A DNA stretch of 45,646 bases from Alphaproteobacteria bacterium (GTDB lineage Bacteria > Pseudomonadota > Alphaproteobacteria > SMXQ01), in assembly GCA_029863585.1 (NCBI GenBank), contig JAOTVC010000005.1, positions 1 to 45,646 on the forward strand, read 5' to 3'. The position numbers and the translations under genes are program-made. Positions 1-8,508 of this stretch are shown here, in pieces. Each line of letters opens with the position of its first letter. Position 1 is the stretch's first letter. Below the pieces are notes generated by a model. The model made no database searches, had not been told where the DNA came from, and was given only the letters and a program-made list of their open reading frames with translations.

Positions 1-107
1 CGTGGGACCGAAGGCATGTGGCCCGCTCAGGTGGGCCGGGCTTCTCCGGCGCGCACTCCTGGCACCGGGCCGTTGCAGCCCCGCTGGGGGTTTCCTCCAC
101 ACCGCAA

Positions 108-131
108 CCGGGCCCCGCAGGCGGGACCCGG
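108..131. other. GC-rich imperfect stem-loop downstream of the first receptor gene
   Basis: Two 11-nt arms (108-118 and 121-131) pair with one mismatch around a 2-nt gap, about 40 nt past the stop of the minus-strand receptor gene. There is no T-run on the minus strand, so a rho-independent terminator is not supported; it may only protect the mRNA 3' end. I see no gene in bases 1-169. Confidence 0.3.
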
Positions 132-169
132 CAACGGCGTCAATCGTCGGGCAATGGCGGCGGCGCCGC

Positions 170-1288
170 TCAGCTTGCCTTCTTCTTTTTCTTTTTCTTC
201 TTGGCCTTGCGGCAACGCGACAGGTCTTTCATCACTTCCTTGCACTTATACGTCTTGCCGTACTTGACCGCGATCTTGAACTTATCGACCACCGACTGGG
301 GCGTCGCCATGACTTTGGTGATCACGTCGGCAAGCTCTGCGCCGCCCATGGGATTGAGCTCCATCTTGAGCTTCTTGGCCTCTGCGATATAGGCCGCGTC
401 CGTCATGGTGTCGTCGAAAGCCTTGCGCAATGCCGCGACACGTTCGGCCGGCACGCCCGGAGGCGCGGCGATGGGCCGGCCGATGGCCGGCAGGGACGAA
501 AGGATCCTCAGAACCGCTTGATCATCCTTGTTGGTGGTCAGGGTATGCGCGAGAGGCACATCGGCGATCCTGGGATCCGACTTCAGCCCGAACTGCACCA
601 AATGTACGAGCTTCTTATTCGCAACCCAATCCGGCGCGGTCGCGTTCCAGCTGGCCAGCGTATTGGATGCCCGACCGTCGACCTCGCCGCGTTCGATGGC
701 GAGGTTCATCTGTCCGGCTCCACTAAAGCCCTGGATGATCTTGAACTTGGTACCAAGGATGGCATTGAGGACGCGCGGAATGATGGTGGAGGTCGAGCGC
801 CCGCCCGATGCAGGCACCACCATTTCATTCTTCTTCACGTCTTCGAGGGTCTTGAACGGCCTGGTGTGCCAGGCAGAGGTCACGCCGTTGGAGACCGAAG
901 CATTGCCAATCCAGTTGAACTTGCTGAGGTCGGCCTTGAAGCCCTTGTAGTTCAGCAACTGCGAAAGTGGAATGGCCTGGCTGACCATGCCGATCTCTGT
1001 CCCGTCCTTGGGCGCCTTGTTGAAGAGGTGGTTGGTCAGGCGGATCGAGCCCGCCCCCGGCATGTTCTGGGCGATAAAGCTGGGATCACCGGGAATGTGG
1101 CGGCCCATGTGGCGTGCAACATGGCGAGCGTAGAGGTTGTACCCACCGCCGGTGCCGAACCCGATCAGCAGTTTGAGCCGCTTGCCTTTGTAGAAATCGG
1201 AGACGGCGTCAGCCTTCACCGGGCCCGCGCTTCCAATAGCGAGACCCGCTCCAAGCATTACGGCAAGGCAGGTTGTCATCTTTCGCAT
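170..1288 (-). CDS. TTT-family (Bug/TctC-like) periplasmic substrate-binding protein 1
   Basis: A 372-residue secreted receptor of the tripartite tricarboxylate transporter type, which in this family captures small organic acids in the periplasm. A Sec signal peptide covers about residues 1-27 (basic start, hydrophobic core, cleavage near VKA-DA). The mature start FYKGKRLKLLIGFGTGGGYN and the NMPGAGSIR segment match the two other Bug-like receptors in this window. The start is supported by GGGAG about 8 nt upstream. No TctA or TctB membrane partner is in the window. The C-terminus is odd: two cysteines followed by a run of eight lysines, encoded by A/G-rich DNA. The VOC gene lies upstream on the same strand with a 111-nt gap containing an AT-rich stretch that may hold its promoter. 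Ligand unknown; family call is firm. Confidence 0.88.
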   Translation of the reverse strand: MRKMTTCLAVMLGAGLAIGSAGPVKADAVSDFYKGKRLKLLIGFGTGGGYNLYARHVARHMGRHIPGDPSFIAQNMPGAGSIRLTNHLFNKAPKDGTEIGMVSQAIPLSQLLNYKGFKADLSKFNWIGNASVSNGVTSAWHTRPFKTLEDVKKNEMVVPASGGRSTSTIIPRVLNAILGTKFKIIQGFSGAGQMNLAIERGEVDGRASNTLASWNATAPDWVANKKLVHLVQFGLKSDPRIADVPLAHTLTTNKDDQAVLRILSSLPAIGRPIAAPPGVPAERVAALRKAFDDTMTDAAYIAEAKKLKMELNPMGGAELADVITKVMATPQSVVDKFKIAVKYGKTYKCKEVMKDLSRCRKAKKKKKKKKAS

Positions 1289-1399
1289 TGATTTTTCTCC
1301 CTTTTAACCAAAGCTTTTAAAATTAAGTTTATCACAAGGCCCGCCTCGACCCCACCGGCTGTTTCACCGCGCCGGGATAGGTCTCAGGTTTTCCCGCCA

Positions 1400-1804
1400 T
1401 CAAGCGTCTGCCGGGCGCGGGTCGATGATCTCGATGCCGTTGCCGTCGGGGTCGTGGAAATAGACGTGGCGGCCCGGGAAACTCTTGTGGCCGGTCTCCT
1501 CGTATTTCAGGACCTCGATATTGCGATCCTTGATCACCGCCATGGCATGATCGAACTCTTGGGGCTCGACCACGAAGGCATGGTGGAACCAGGTGCCGCC
1601 CGGGGGATTGGGATTGACGTGGTTGGGCATCTTCGACAGCACGAAATGATCGTCGCCGCAGCGCATGAACGCGAAGTGATCGCTGGTGCGCTCCACCTCG
1701 CAGCCCAACAGGTCGGAATAGTATTCGGCGGCCTTGACATGGTCGCGCACCGATACGGTGAAATGCAAGATACCCTTGGTTTGGATCGCTCCCTTTGCCG
1801 ACAT
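1400..1804 (-). CDS. VOC-family (glyoxalase/dioxygenase fold) protein 1
   Basis: A 134-residue single-domain vicinal-oxygen-chelate protein. Such proteins bind a divalent metal and act as lyases, isomerases, dioxygenases or resistance proteins. Expected features are visible: an opening strand ILHFTVSV with a candidate His ligand, the FHHAFVVE segment in the middle, and GRHVYFHDPDGNGIEI at the end, with Glu as the last probable ligand. The ORF track starts at 1984, but the extra 60 residues are low-complexity and the ATG at 1804 has GGGGAGAG about 5 nt upstream, so I start there. It resembles the VOC protein at 20286-20711, suggesting paralogues. It is divergent from the LVIVD gene and lies upstream of a Bug receptor. 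The substrate is not predictable. Confidence 0.86.
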   Translation of the reverse strand: MSAKGAIQTKGILHFTVSVRDHVKAAEYYSDLLGCEVERTSDHFAFMRCGDDHFVLSKMPNHVNPNPPGGTWFHHAFVVEPQEFDHAMAVIKDRNIEVLKYEETGHKSFPGRHVYFHDPDGNGIEIIDPRPADA

Positions 1805-2087
1805 CTCGTCTCTCCCCAATAAACGGCCCAGGGCCCGGCCGGGCACCCCTGACGGCGGATTTCGCGTCGTTCTTCCGGCCCTCGCGCCGGTGCCACCTGC
1901 CAAGGGTTCCACACCGCAGGGCCGAATACAACGGTTCATCCCCGCGTTGCCCGCGGCGCTGCCCCGGCGGGGCCGCCAACCCATTGACTTCGCCGCCCAA
2001 GCCCGCGAAGGTTAGCCTAACGGGGGCCGGGCGGCCCGGGCAGAGCCCCAAGCGGCCATATCACCAGCCATATCAAGGGAGGAGACG
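1805..2087. promoter_or_regulatory. Divergent intergenic region between VOC and LVIVD genes
   Basis: 283 nt without a credible gene, holding the start signals of two divergent genes. Visible items are a TTGACT hexamer (1984-1989, plus strand) with no convincing -10 at normal spacing, an 11-bp palindrome GTTAGCCTAAC (2011-2021), and a direct repeat CCATATCA just before the AAGGGAGGAG ribosome-binding site of the LVIVD gene. Any regulatory role is inferred. Confidence 0.35.
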
Positions 2088-3260
2088 ATGTCGGAAGCAT
2101 TGCCACTGATGGACGATCAACAGGGCCCGATGGGCTCGGCCAACGTCAAGCATCTCTGCCGCATGGGCCTGTCGGGCGCGGGCCAGGTCACCATCGACGG
2201 CAACTACGCCTATCTCGGCTACATGTACGGACCCGAGGGAACCTCCATCCTCGATATCTCCGACCCCCGCAATCCCAAGATGCTGACCACCATCATGCTG
2301 GACAACAAGCGGTCCCATTCCCACAAGGTGCGGGTCGTGGGCGACATCATGGTGGTCAACAGCGAGGAACGCCCGGTGACCGGCGAACCCTATGACGACG
2401 GGGGTTTCCGCATCTACGACATCAAGGACAAGTCCAACCCCAAGCTGATCCATTTCCAAAAGACCTTCGGCAAGGGGGTCCACCGCTTCGACATGGATGA
2501 CAAATACGCCTACATCTCCACCGAGATGGAGGGCTTCGTCGGCAATATCCTGGTGATCTACGACATGAGCGACCCGTCCCGGCCGGAGGAGGTCTCGCGC
2601 TGGTGGATGCCGGGCCAGAACGTCGCGGCGGGCGAAGAACCCCATCCGCTGGGCAAGGAACACCGCCTGCATCACGCGCTGCGCTGCGGCGATAAGATGT
2701 ACGCCGGATGCTGGGGATCGGGTTACGCGATCATCGACATCAGCGACATCAAGAACCCCAAGACGCTGGACATGTACGACGTGCACCCGCCGGCCCTGGA
2801 ACCGAGCCACACGCTGCTGAAGATCCCCAATCCCATCGGCGGGCGGGAGATCGCGCTGGCGACCGACGAGGAACGCTCCAACCGTCACGGCGACGAAGGC
2901 AAGCCGCACGCGCCGCTCTATGTCTTCGACGTGACCGACCCGACCGCCATGAAGCTCCTGCACACCTACCACGTGCCGGAAGAGGCCTCGCCCTATCACG
3001 GCGTCGGCATCCGCTTCGGCGCCCACCAGTTCCGCGAGGTGATCGAGAACAACACCGCCTTCGTGACCTGGTTCGCCGCCGGCCTGCGGATTCTCAACTT
3101 CGACAATCCGGAGCAGCCCAAGGAGATCGGTTATTTCATCCCGGAGCCGGGCGAGCGGCAAATGGCGCCGGCGACCAACGACGTGGAAATGGATGACCGC
3201 GGCCTTCTCTACATCACCGACAAGGCGAGCGGCTTCGACGTGATCGAGTTCTCGGGCTGA
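2088..3260 (+). CDS. LVIVD-repeat beta-propeller protein
   Basis: A 390-residue protein built of repeated blades with the pattern (V/I)-(Y/F)-D-(I/V/M)-(S/T/K)-D-P/K-x-x-P, for example SILDISDPRNPKML, RIYDIKDKSNPKLI, VIYDMSDPSRPEEV, AIIDISDIKNPKTL and YVFDVTDPTAMKLL. These are LVIVD repeats, which fold as beta-propellers; most members have no known biochemical role. No signal peptide or membrane segment is evident, so it is probably cytoplasmic. The start has AAGGGAGGAG 4-5 nt upstream. Several His residues (SHSHK, EHRLHHALRCG) lie between blades and could bind metal, which is speculative. It is transcribed alone, divergent from the VOC gene and convergent with the aldolase gene. In alphaproteobacteria I recall such propellers near catabolic genes, but no function is assigned here. 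Confidence 0.85.
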   Translation: MSEALPLMDDQQGPMGSANVKHLCRMGLSGAGQVTIDGNYAYLGYMYGPEGTSILDISDPRNPKMLTTIMLDNKRSHSHKVRVVGDIMVVNSEERPVTGEPYDDGGFRIYDIKDKSNPKLIHFQKTFGKGVHRFDMDDKYAYISTEMEGFVGNILVIYDMSDPSRPEEVSRWWMPGQNVAAGEEPHPLGKEHRLHHALRCGDKMYAGCWGSGYAIIDISDIKNPKTLDMYDVHPPALEPSHTLLKIPNPIGGREIALATDEERSNRHGDEGKPHAPLYVFDVTDPTAMKLLHTYHVPEEASPYHGVGIRFGAHQFREVIENNTAFVTWFAAGLRILNFDNPEQPKEIGYFIPEPGERQMAPATNDVEMDDRGLLYITDKASGFDVIEFSG

Positions 3261-3270
3261 CCTCCAAGGC

Positions 3271-3394
3271 CGCCCTCATGCTTCGCCCCGCGACAGGCTC
3301 GAGATGAGAAAGCTCCGCATGAGGGTTTTAACGCCGCACAAACGGCCGCATCCTGAGGCGGTGGGCAGCCTCACCTGAGCTTGTCGAAGGATGT
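3271..3394. repeat. Degenerate REP/RPE-like palindromic element
   Basis: Between two convergent genes lie two imperfect palindromes. The first (about 3273-3325) is bounded by CCCTCATGC and GCATGAGGG, perfect 9-nt inverted arms. The second (about 3348-3393) begins GCATCCTGAGG and ends CCTGAGCTTGTCGAAGGATG, the reverse complement of the CATCCTTCGACAAGCTCAGG core I recall as common in dispersed alphaproteobacterial palindromic repeats. Its position past both stop codons fits a mobile or REP-like element that may also help end transcription from both sides. I noticed no second copy in the window. Confidence 0.6.
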
Positions 3395-3438
3395 GGGAAG
3401 GACGGGATGACGCACCGGGCGCACACCGGTGCGGGCGC

Positions 3439-4224
3439 CTATAGGCCCGCGTCGATGCGGCGGCCGGGAAAGGCGTGGTGGCCCTGGGCTTCCAGGGCCG
3501 CGAGCCGGCGCCGGTAAAAGGCGAAGGTATCGGTGACGTTCCTAAGTCCCCCCATACCCCTGGCCCTGGTCGCCTCCTCTTCGTCATCGGGGTAGGACCA
3601 GGCGAGGCCCGAGGCGCCGATCGCCAGCTGCTCCCGGCAGGATTCCTCGAGCCGGACCCCCAGGATCGTGCACCGTTCCAGGGTGTCACCGCAGAACACG
3701 ACCCCGTGGTTGCGCAGGAACATGGCGAAGTTGTCAGCCAGAACCTCGGCCATCTCGGCGGCGACCTCCTTGGTGCGGATCAGCTCCGAGGTCAGTTCGA
3801 AACGCGGCGGCGGCCTCTGAAAGTAGGACCGCGCCTGGGCCACCGAGCGCAGCGGTTCGGTGCTGGCCGAGAACACCCGCCCGTAGAAGGGGTGGCTATG
3901 GGCGGTGACGTTGATGTCTTCACGCCGCTTCATGATCTCGGTATGGATCGGCCATTCGCTGTGGCGCTTGCCGTCGCCGAAGAGCTGCTTGCCGTCGAAA
4001 TCCACCAGCACGAAATCGCGGTGGTCGAACACCTCCGAAAAGGAGAGACCCGAACGTTTCAGCCATATGCCCCGGCCTTCGGGATCGCGCAGCGCGAGGT
4101 GGCCCAGCGTGCGGCTGCCATGGCCCTCCATTTCCAGGATGCGGCAGGCGATCGCGAGATCGTCGAGCTCTTGCGTGAGCTCGGGGGTGAGAACGTTGGA
4201 ATTGCTCACCGAGAGGTCCACCAT
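3439..4224 (-). CDS. Class II aldolase/adducin-family protein
   Basis: A 261-residue protein of the class II aldolase/adducin fold, a family of Zn-dependent aldolases, decarboxylases and epimerases acting on hydroxy-acid or sugar-phosphate substrates. Zinc ligands are visible in TAHSHP (about residues 108-113) and RNHGVVFCG (about 168-176). The N-terminal GHGSRTLGHLALRD segment matches the substrate-side loop of the family. It is the last gene of a minus-strand set, 41 nt after the ABC ATPase, so it probably processes the imported compound or an early product. Some family members decarboxylate dihydroxyphthalate in aromatic catabolism, which fits the cupin and amidohydrolase in the same set, but that link is inference. 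Confidence 0.88.
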   Translation of the reverse strand: MVDLSVSNSNVLTPELTQELDDLAIACRILEMEGHGSRTLGHLALRDPEGRGIWLKRSGLSFSEVFDHRDFVLVDFDGKQLFGDGKRHSEWPIHTEIMKRREDINVTAHSHPFYGRVFSASTEPLRSVAQARSYFQRPPPRFELTSELIRTKEVAAEMAEVLADNFAMFLRNHGVVFCGDTLERCTILGVRLEESCREQLAIGASGLAWSYPDDEEEATRARGMGGLRNVTDTFAFYRRRLAALEAQGHHAFPGRRIDAGL

Positions 4225-4265
4225 GGTCGATCCTTTCCCGCCGCCGGGCTCGCTTTTTCTGTGCC

Positions 4266-5396
4266 TCAGGCGGCCGCCGGGGCGGTTTCATGGCGGTCGG
4301 CCAGACCGACGCATTTCTCCGGCGGCAAGGAGATATGGACCTCGGCGCCGATCGCGAAATCCCATTCGGGCCGGGCCCTGACCCGCAGCTCTTCCTCGCC
4401 GGAGTCGATCAGGTAGTCGATCACCTCGCCGAGGAAGATGCGGTTGGCCACCTTGCCCTGGAAGGCATTCTGGGGATCGGCCGGCGCTTCCGCGGAGAGG
4501 ACGACGTCTTCGGGGCGGATCACGATGATCACGTCGTCCTCGGACGCCGCGCCCCTGGAGAAGGAGCAGCGCAACACCCCATGGGCCGTCACCACGCTGC
4601 CCATGCCGTCGGCGGCCATGGCGTTTTCCACCCGACCGCGCAGGATGTTGGTCGAGCCGATGAAGGCGGCGACGAATTCGGTGATCGGTTTGTGATAGAT
4701 CTCGTAAGGATTGCCGCGCTGGATGACGTGCCCGGAATCCATCACCGCGATCTCGTCCGAAAGGGCCAGCGCTTCGGCCTGGTCGTGGGTGACGTAAAGG
4801 GTGGTGATGCCGAGCTCGAGCTGCAGGCGTTTCAACTCGAACCGCATCTGCTCGCGCAGCTTGGCGTCGAGGTTGGACAGCGGCTCGTCCAGCAGAAGCA
4901 GCTTGGGCTCCTTCACCAGGCCGCGCGCCAGCGCCAGGCGCTGCTGCTGGCCGCCCGAAAGTTGGGTCGAAGAGCGGGTCTGGTACCCGCCGAGGCGCAC
5001 CATGTCGAGCGCCCGGGCGACCATGCCCTCGATTTCCGCGTTGGAGTATTTGCGGTCTTGCGATACGCGCATCGGAAAGGCGACGTTCTCGAACACCGTC
5101 ATGTGCGGCCAGATGGCGTAGGATTGAAACACCATGCCGATGCCGCGCCGGTTGGCGGGCGTGTTGATTCCTTCGCGCGAATCGAAGACCACCTCGCCGT
5201 CGATGACGATACGCCCCTCATCGGGTTTTTCCAGGCCGGCGACCGAGCGCAGGGTGGTGGTCTTGCCGCACCCCGACGGCCCCAGCAAGGTCAGCAGCTT
5301 GCCGGTCTCGACCTCCAGCGACACGCCGCCCACGGCGTTGACCCTGGACCCGTCCCTGGTAATGAAAGTCTTCTTCAGTGATTCGATGGTCAGCAT
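4266..5396 (-). CDS. ABC importer ATP-binding protein (PotA/FbpC type)
   Basis: A 376-residue nucleotide-binding subunit that powers uptake by the permease encoded next to it. Walker A GPSGCGKTT (39-47), Q-loop Gln91, signature LSGGQ (146-150), Walker B LLLLDEP (166-172) and the switch His204 in THDQAEAL are intact. The C-terminal third is a TOBE-type domain typical of iron, polyamine and organophosphonate-like importers (COG3842). It follows the permease gene with a 34-nt gap and precedes the aldolase gene by 41 nt. The transported substrate is unlikely to be iron given the catabolic neighbours, but this is inference from context. Confidence 0.95.
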   Translation of the reverse strand: MLTIESLKKTFITRDGSRVNAVGGVSLEVETGKLLTLLGPSGCGKTTTLRSVAGLEKPDEGRIVIDGEVVFDSREGINTPANRRGIGMVFQSYAIWPHMTVFENVAFPMRVSQDRKYSNAEIEGMVARALDMVRLGGYQTRSSTQLSGGQQQRLALARGLVKEPKLLLLDEPLSNLDAKLREQMRFELKRLQLELGITTLYVTHDQAEALALSDEIAVMDSGHVIQRGNPYEIYHKPITEFVAAFIGSTNILRGRVENAMAADGMGSVVTAHGVLRCSFSRGAASEDDVIIVIRPEDVVLSAEAPADPQNAFQGKVANRIFLGEVIDYLIDSGEEELRVRARPEWDFAIGAEVHISLPPEKCVGLADRHETAPAAA

Positions 5397-5430
5397 GCTG
5401 TCTCGCTCCTCGGGGCGCCCTTCGACGCGC

Positions 5431-7185
5431 CTAGCCTCTCCTGGAGATCTTGTTTTCCATGTGCCGCATGACCGCGACGATCATGATCAGCGGGATGATC
5501 TGCACCATGCTGAGAGCCGCCACCGTCCCGTAGCTGCCGCCCTCCTCCCACAGCGTCAGGCTGATGGTGCCGAGCACTTGGGTGTGCGGCCCCGCCAGGA
5601 AGATCGACGCGGTCAGCTCGCGCACGGCCATGACGAAGATGTAAAGCCAGGCCGCGATCAGCACCGGCGACATCAACGGCAGCAACACGCGCCTGAAGGT
5701 CTGCATGAGGCTGGCGCCGGAGACCTCCGCCACCTCCTCCAGCTCCTTGTGGATCTGGATGATGCCGCCCGAGGCGAAGCGCATGCCGTAGGGCAGGTAC
5801 ATGGTCACATAGGCGATCAGGAGAATCCCCAGCGTGTTGTAGAGCTGGAACGGCAGGTACCTCTGCAGCATCAGATAGGCGAAAAGGATCGACGCACCGA
5901 TGATCACCGAAGGAATCGCGATGGGAATGAAGGCCATGGCATCGAGGGTCCAGGCGTGGCGCACATTGGTGCGCTGCACCATCCAGGCCATCACGAAGCC
6001 GAGCGCCACCACCAGCGTGGCCGACGAGGCGCCCAGGATCGCGCTGTTCTTCAAGGCCGACAGGAACACCGGATATTCGAGGATATAGGCGTAGTTCCGT
6101 AGCGTGAAATCCGCCACCAGGTCGACATTGGGAATGGTCTTGTAATAGACCGACTGCCACAGCAGGGCGATGAGCGGCAGGCCCAGCGCCGCGACAAAGA
6201 CCAGCGACGTCGCGATCGTCACCGGCCAGCGCCAGGCGCCCAGCTTGATCGGTGTCGGCATGTAGCCCTTGCCCGTCACCGTGGCATAGGCCTCGGCATC
6301 GCGGGTGGCATGGCGGTAGGCCCAGACGCCGAGGATGCAGATCACCAACAGGGTCAGGCCGAGGGCGGACGAATAGCCGAACTGGGGCGGCGCTTCGGCG
6401 ATGGCGAAGCGGATCTCCGTGGTGAAGACATAGATCTTGGACGGCAGGCCGAGCAGAAGCGGCACCTCGAACGCCTCGATCGCGCGAACGAACAGCAGCA
6501 GCAGGGTGGACAGGATCGCCGGGCGCAACAGCGGCATGGTCACCCGGCGGGCGACCTGCCAATTCTTGGCACCGGCCACCACGGCGGCCTCCTCCATGCG
6601 GATGTCCAGCACCCGGAAGGCCGGCCCCATCAGGAGATACGCGAGCGGGAAGTAATGCGACGACAACGTCCAGATCATCCCGCCCATGGAGAAGATATTG
6701 AACGGCGCCTCATCGAGGCCGAACACCGCCTGCAGCACCTTGTTGCCCCAGCCGATATTGGGGCTGAGCGTCAGCGCCCAGGCCATGGCGATCAGCAGCC
6801 CCGGAACCGCGAAGGCGACCAGGGAAAGGGCGTGGAAGATATTGCGCCCCGGCGCGTCGGTGCGCTCGACCACCCAGGCGATCCCCGCCCCCAGAAGCAG
6901 CGTGATGATGGCCGAAGAGACCGCAAATTCCAGCGAGGTGATGAAGAGATCGGGCAGGTAGTCCTTGGAATACGCATTGATGAAGTTTTCGAAGGTCAAG
7001 GCGCCGGGACCGGCGGGCGTGTCCTCGGCAAAGGATACGTAGATCAGCGACACCAGCGGCACGAAGACCAGCCAGGCACAGATGATCGCGCAAATGATCA
7101 GCACGAATCGACCCAGCGTCAGCCACTCGGCGAATTTCATCAATGCGTTCTTGCGGGGAACGTAGGTCGGATCGGCGGCAACCAT
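5431..7185 (-). CDS. ABC importer permease, two fused membrane domains (FbpB type)
   Basis: A 584-residue inner-membrane protein with about twelve hydrophobic segments in two halves, each a binding-protein-dependent transport domain. The cytoplasmic EAA loops that dock on the ATPase are visible as EEAAVVAGAKNWQVARRV in the first half and EEVAEVSGASLMQTFRRV in the second. One polypeptide therefore supplies the whole transmembrane channel, as in FbpB/AfuB-type importers. It lies between the binding-protein gene (94-nt gap with a stem-loop) and the ATPase gene (34-nt gap). Length is normal for the fused type. No truncation is seen. Confidence 0.94.
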   Translation of the reverse strand: MVAADPTYVPRKNALMKFAEWLTLGRFVLIICAIICAWLVFVPLVSLIYVSFAEDTPAGPGALTFENFINAYSKDYLPDLFITSLEFAVSSAIITLLLGAGIAWVVERTDAPGRNIFHALSLVAFAVPGLLIAMAWALTLSPNIGWGNKVLQAVFGLDEAPFNIFSMGGMIWTLSSHYFPLAYLLMGPAFRVLDIRMEEAAVVAGAKNWQVARRVTMPLLRPAILSTLLLLFVRAIEAFEVPLLLGLPSKIYVFTTEIRFAIAEAPPQFGYSSALGLTLLVICILGVWAYRHATRDAEAYATVTGKGYMPTPIKLGAWRWPVTIATSLVFVAALGLPLIALLWQSVYYKTIPNVDLVADFTLRNYAYILEYPVFLSALKNSAILGASSATLVVALGFVMAWMVQRTNVRHAWTLDAMAFIPIAIPSVIIGASILFAYLMLQRYLPFQLYNTLGILLIAYVTMYLPYGMRFASGGIIQIHKELEEVAEVSGASLMQTFRRVLLPLMSPVLIAAWLYIFVMAVRELTASIFLAGPHTQVLGTISLTLWEEGGSYGTVAALSMVQIIPLIMIVAVMRHMENKISRRG

Positions 7186-7211
7186 CGACGTGGCTCCTAC
7201 TCCAAGGCGTG

Positions 7212-7241
7212 GCCACGGGGGCGGATCACCGCCCCCGTGGC
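7212..7241 (-). promoter_or_regulatory. Intercistronic perfect stem-loop between binding-protein and permease genes
   Basis: GCCACGGGGGCGG (7212-7224) and CCGCCCCCGTGGC (7229-7241) form a perfect 13-bp stem with a 4-nt loop. It sits in the 94-nt gap after the binding-protein stop, with no T-run following on the minus strand. In ABC operons such hairpins commonly protect the upstream message from 3' exonucleases or cause partial termination, so more binding protein than permease is made. That role is inferred from position. Confidence 0.65.
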
Positions 7242-7279
7242 ATCACGGCAGGGAAGTTTTCGTGACCGCTCCGGTCGGT

Positions 7280-8341
7280 CTAGCGGCGGCCGCGCTTACG
7301 CCCGCCGAAGATGGCGTCCATCTTTTTCTGCCAGACCCTCTCCTCCTTGCCGTCGAGGATGCCGGAGACCACCTTGGCCTTGTTGATCCGCTCCAGAACG
7401 TCCGGCGGATTGGGGGTCACGTCCGTGCGGGTCGGGATGCGCCCCGACTTGGCAAGCTGGGTCTGGCCTTCCTTGCTGAGCAGGAAGTTCATGCCGAGCA
7501 TGGCCGCGTCCTTGTGCGGCGCGTTGGCGTTCATGCCGATCTGGCCATAGAACACCGCCACCGGATCCAAAACCCACCAGTCGATGGGGTTGCCGCGCAG
7601 GCCGACGCGGATGGACAGGTTGATGTAGTTGTTGAGCGACACCGCATGTTCGCCGGCACCGGTCGAACGCGCCAGGCCGCCGTGGCCGCGCACGCACTTG
7701 ACGGCCAGCGTCTTGTTGATGTCGGTCAGGAGCTTCGTCGCCTTGGCTTCGCCGAAATGATCGGACAAGGCCTTCAGCCATTCGTTGTCGCGGCAATCGA
7801 GGGCGACCTTCCCCTTCCATTCCTTCTTCGTGAGGAATTCCTCATAGGTCTTGGGCAGGTCCGATTTCTTCACCAGCCTGGTATTGAAGGCCGGGCCGTT
7901 GTAATTGGCATAGACCCCGTACCAGCGCTTGTCCTTGTCCTTGGCGATGGCCGGAATGTCCTTGGCCAACTTGGGTTCCGTCTGGGCGACCCAGTCCTTG
8001 GGCAGCTTGTTGACCGCGGTGGTCTGAAGCAGGTCCCAGCTGTGGGTGCTGGCCCGGCGTTCGACGGTGATGCGCGCCATCAGCTTGACGTCGGAAGCCC
8101 GCACGTAGGAAGTCTTGAGGCCGGTGACCTGGTCGAACAGCTTCCAGAACGGCAGCGCCTCCTCTTCGTTCATGGAACCGTAGACCGTCAGCGTGCCGCC
8201 CGCCTTCTTGGCCTTGTCCAGGAGGTCTTTGTCCATCCACGACGGATCGGCTGCCTGGGCTACGGATGCCGCGGTGAAGACGCCGGCGGCCAGAGCGGCC
8301 ACGGCCAAGCCGCGGGCAAAGTGGTGGAGTTTTCGGATCAT
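7280..8341 (-). CDS. ABC importer periplasmic substrate-binding protein (AfuA/FbpA-like)
   Basis: A 353-residue secreted binding protein for the adjacent importer. A Sec signal peptide spans about residues 1-30 (basic MIRKLHHFARG, hydrophobic core, cleavage near VAQA-AD). The mature protein starts with LTVYGSMNEEEALPFWKLF, the usual opening of the iron/thiamine/2-aminoethylphosphonate binding-protein group. The ORF track runs back to 9049, but that is read-through of another frame of the amidohydrolase region; the ATG at 8341 has AGGGAGAGGGAC directly upstream and a promoter behind it. The C-terminus ends in the basic GGRKRGRR. Two internal Cys (in ALDCRD and VKCVRG) could form a disulfide. 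Ligand unknown. Confidence 0.92.
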   Translation of the reverse strand: MIRKLHHFARGLAVAALAAGVFTAASVAQAADPSWMDKDLLDKAKKAGGTLTVYGSMNEEEALPFWKLFDQVTGLKTSYVRASDVKLMARITVERRASTHSWDLLQTTAVNKLPKDWVAQTEPKLAKDIPAIAKDKDKRWYGVYANYNGPAFNTRLVKKSDLPKTYEEFLTKKEWKGKVALDCRDNEWLKALSDHFGEAKATKLLTDINKTLAVKCVRGHGGLARSTGAGEHAVSLNNYINLSIRVGLRGNPIDWWVLDPVAVFYGQIGMNANAPHKDAAMLGMNFLLSKEGQTQLAKSGRIPTRTDVTPNPPDVLERINKAKVVSGILDGKEERVWQKKMDAIFGGRKRGRR

Positions 8342-8389
8342 GTCCCTCTCCCTGTTGAACGTTGATGCACGTATCTTTTTGATGGCGTC

Positions 8390-8418
8390 ATTTAATTGGA
8401 CGGTCACACGAATGTCAA
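8390..8418 (-). promoter_or_regulatory. Sigma-70-like promoter for the ABC transport genes
   Basis: On the minus strand TTGACA (8418-8413) and TTAAAT (8395-8390) are separated by exactly 17 nt, the best housekeeping promoter match I found in the window. Transcription would begin near 8383, giving a leader of about 40 nt to the binding-protein ATG at 8341. It allows the transport genes to be expressed separately from the upstream cupin and amidohydrolase genes. Confidence 0.6.
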
Positions 8419-8487
8419 ACAAACCGGGGATGTCCCGGCGCCCGCCTCGGCGTTGTGCGGGAGCCCGAACCTGGGCAACGGATGGCC

Positions 8488-8503
8488 CCGCGCCATGGCG
8501 CGG
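8488..8503. other. 16-bp perfect palindrome after the amidohydrolase gene
   Basis: CCGCGCCATGGCGCGG is a perfect palindrome ending 5 nt past the amidohydrolase stop on the minus strand. As RNA it could form a short hairpin, but no T-run follows, so it is at best a weak processing or rho-assisted site. It separates the enzyme pair from the transporter promoter. Confidence 0.35.
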
Positions 8504-8508
8504 CCGAA

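Noticed and set aside
1304-1326. TTAA-rich stretch before receptor 1 as a CtrA box
   Set aside because: The TTAA spacings are 9 and 2 nt, not 7; it is more simply an AT-rich promoter region.
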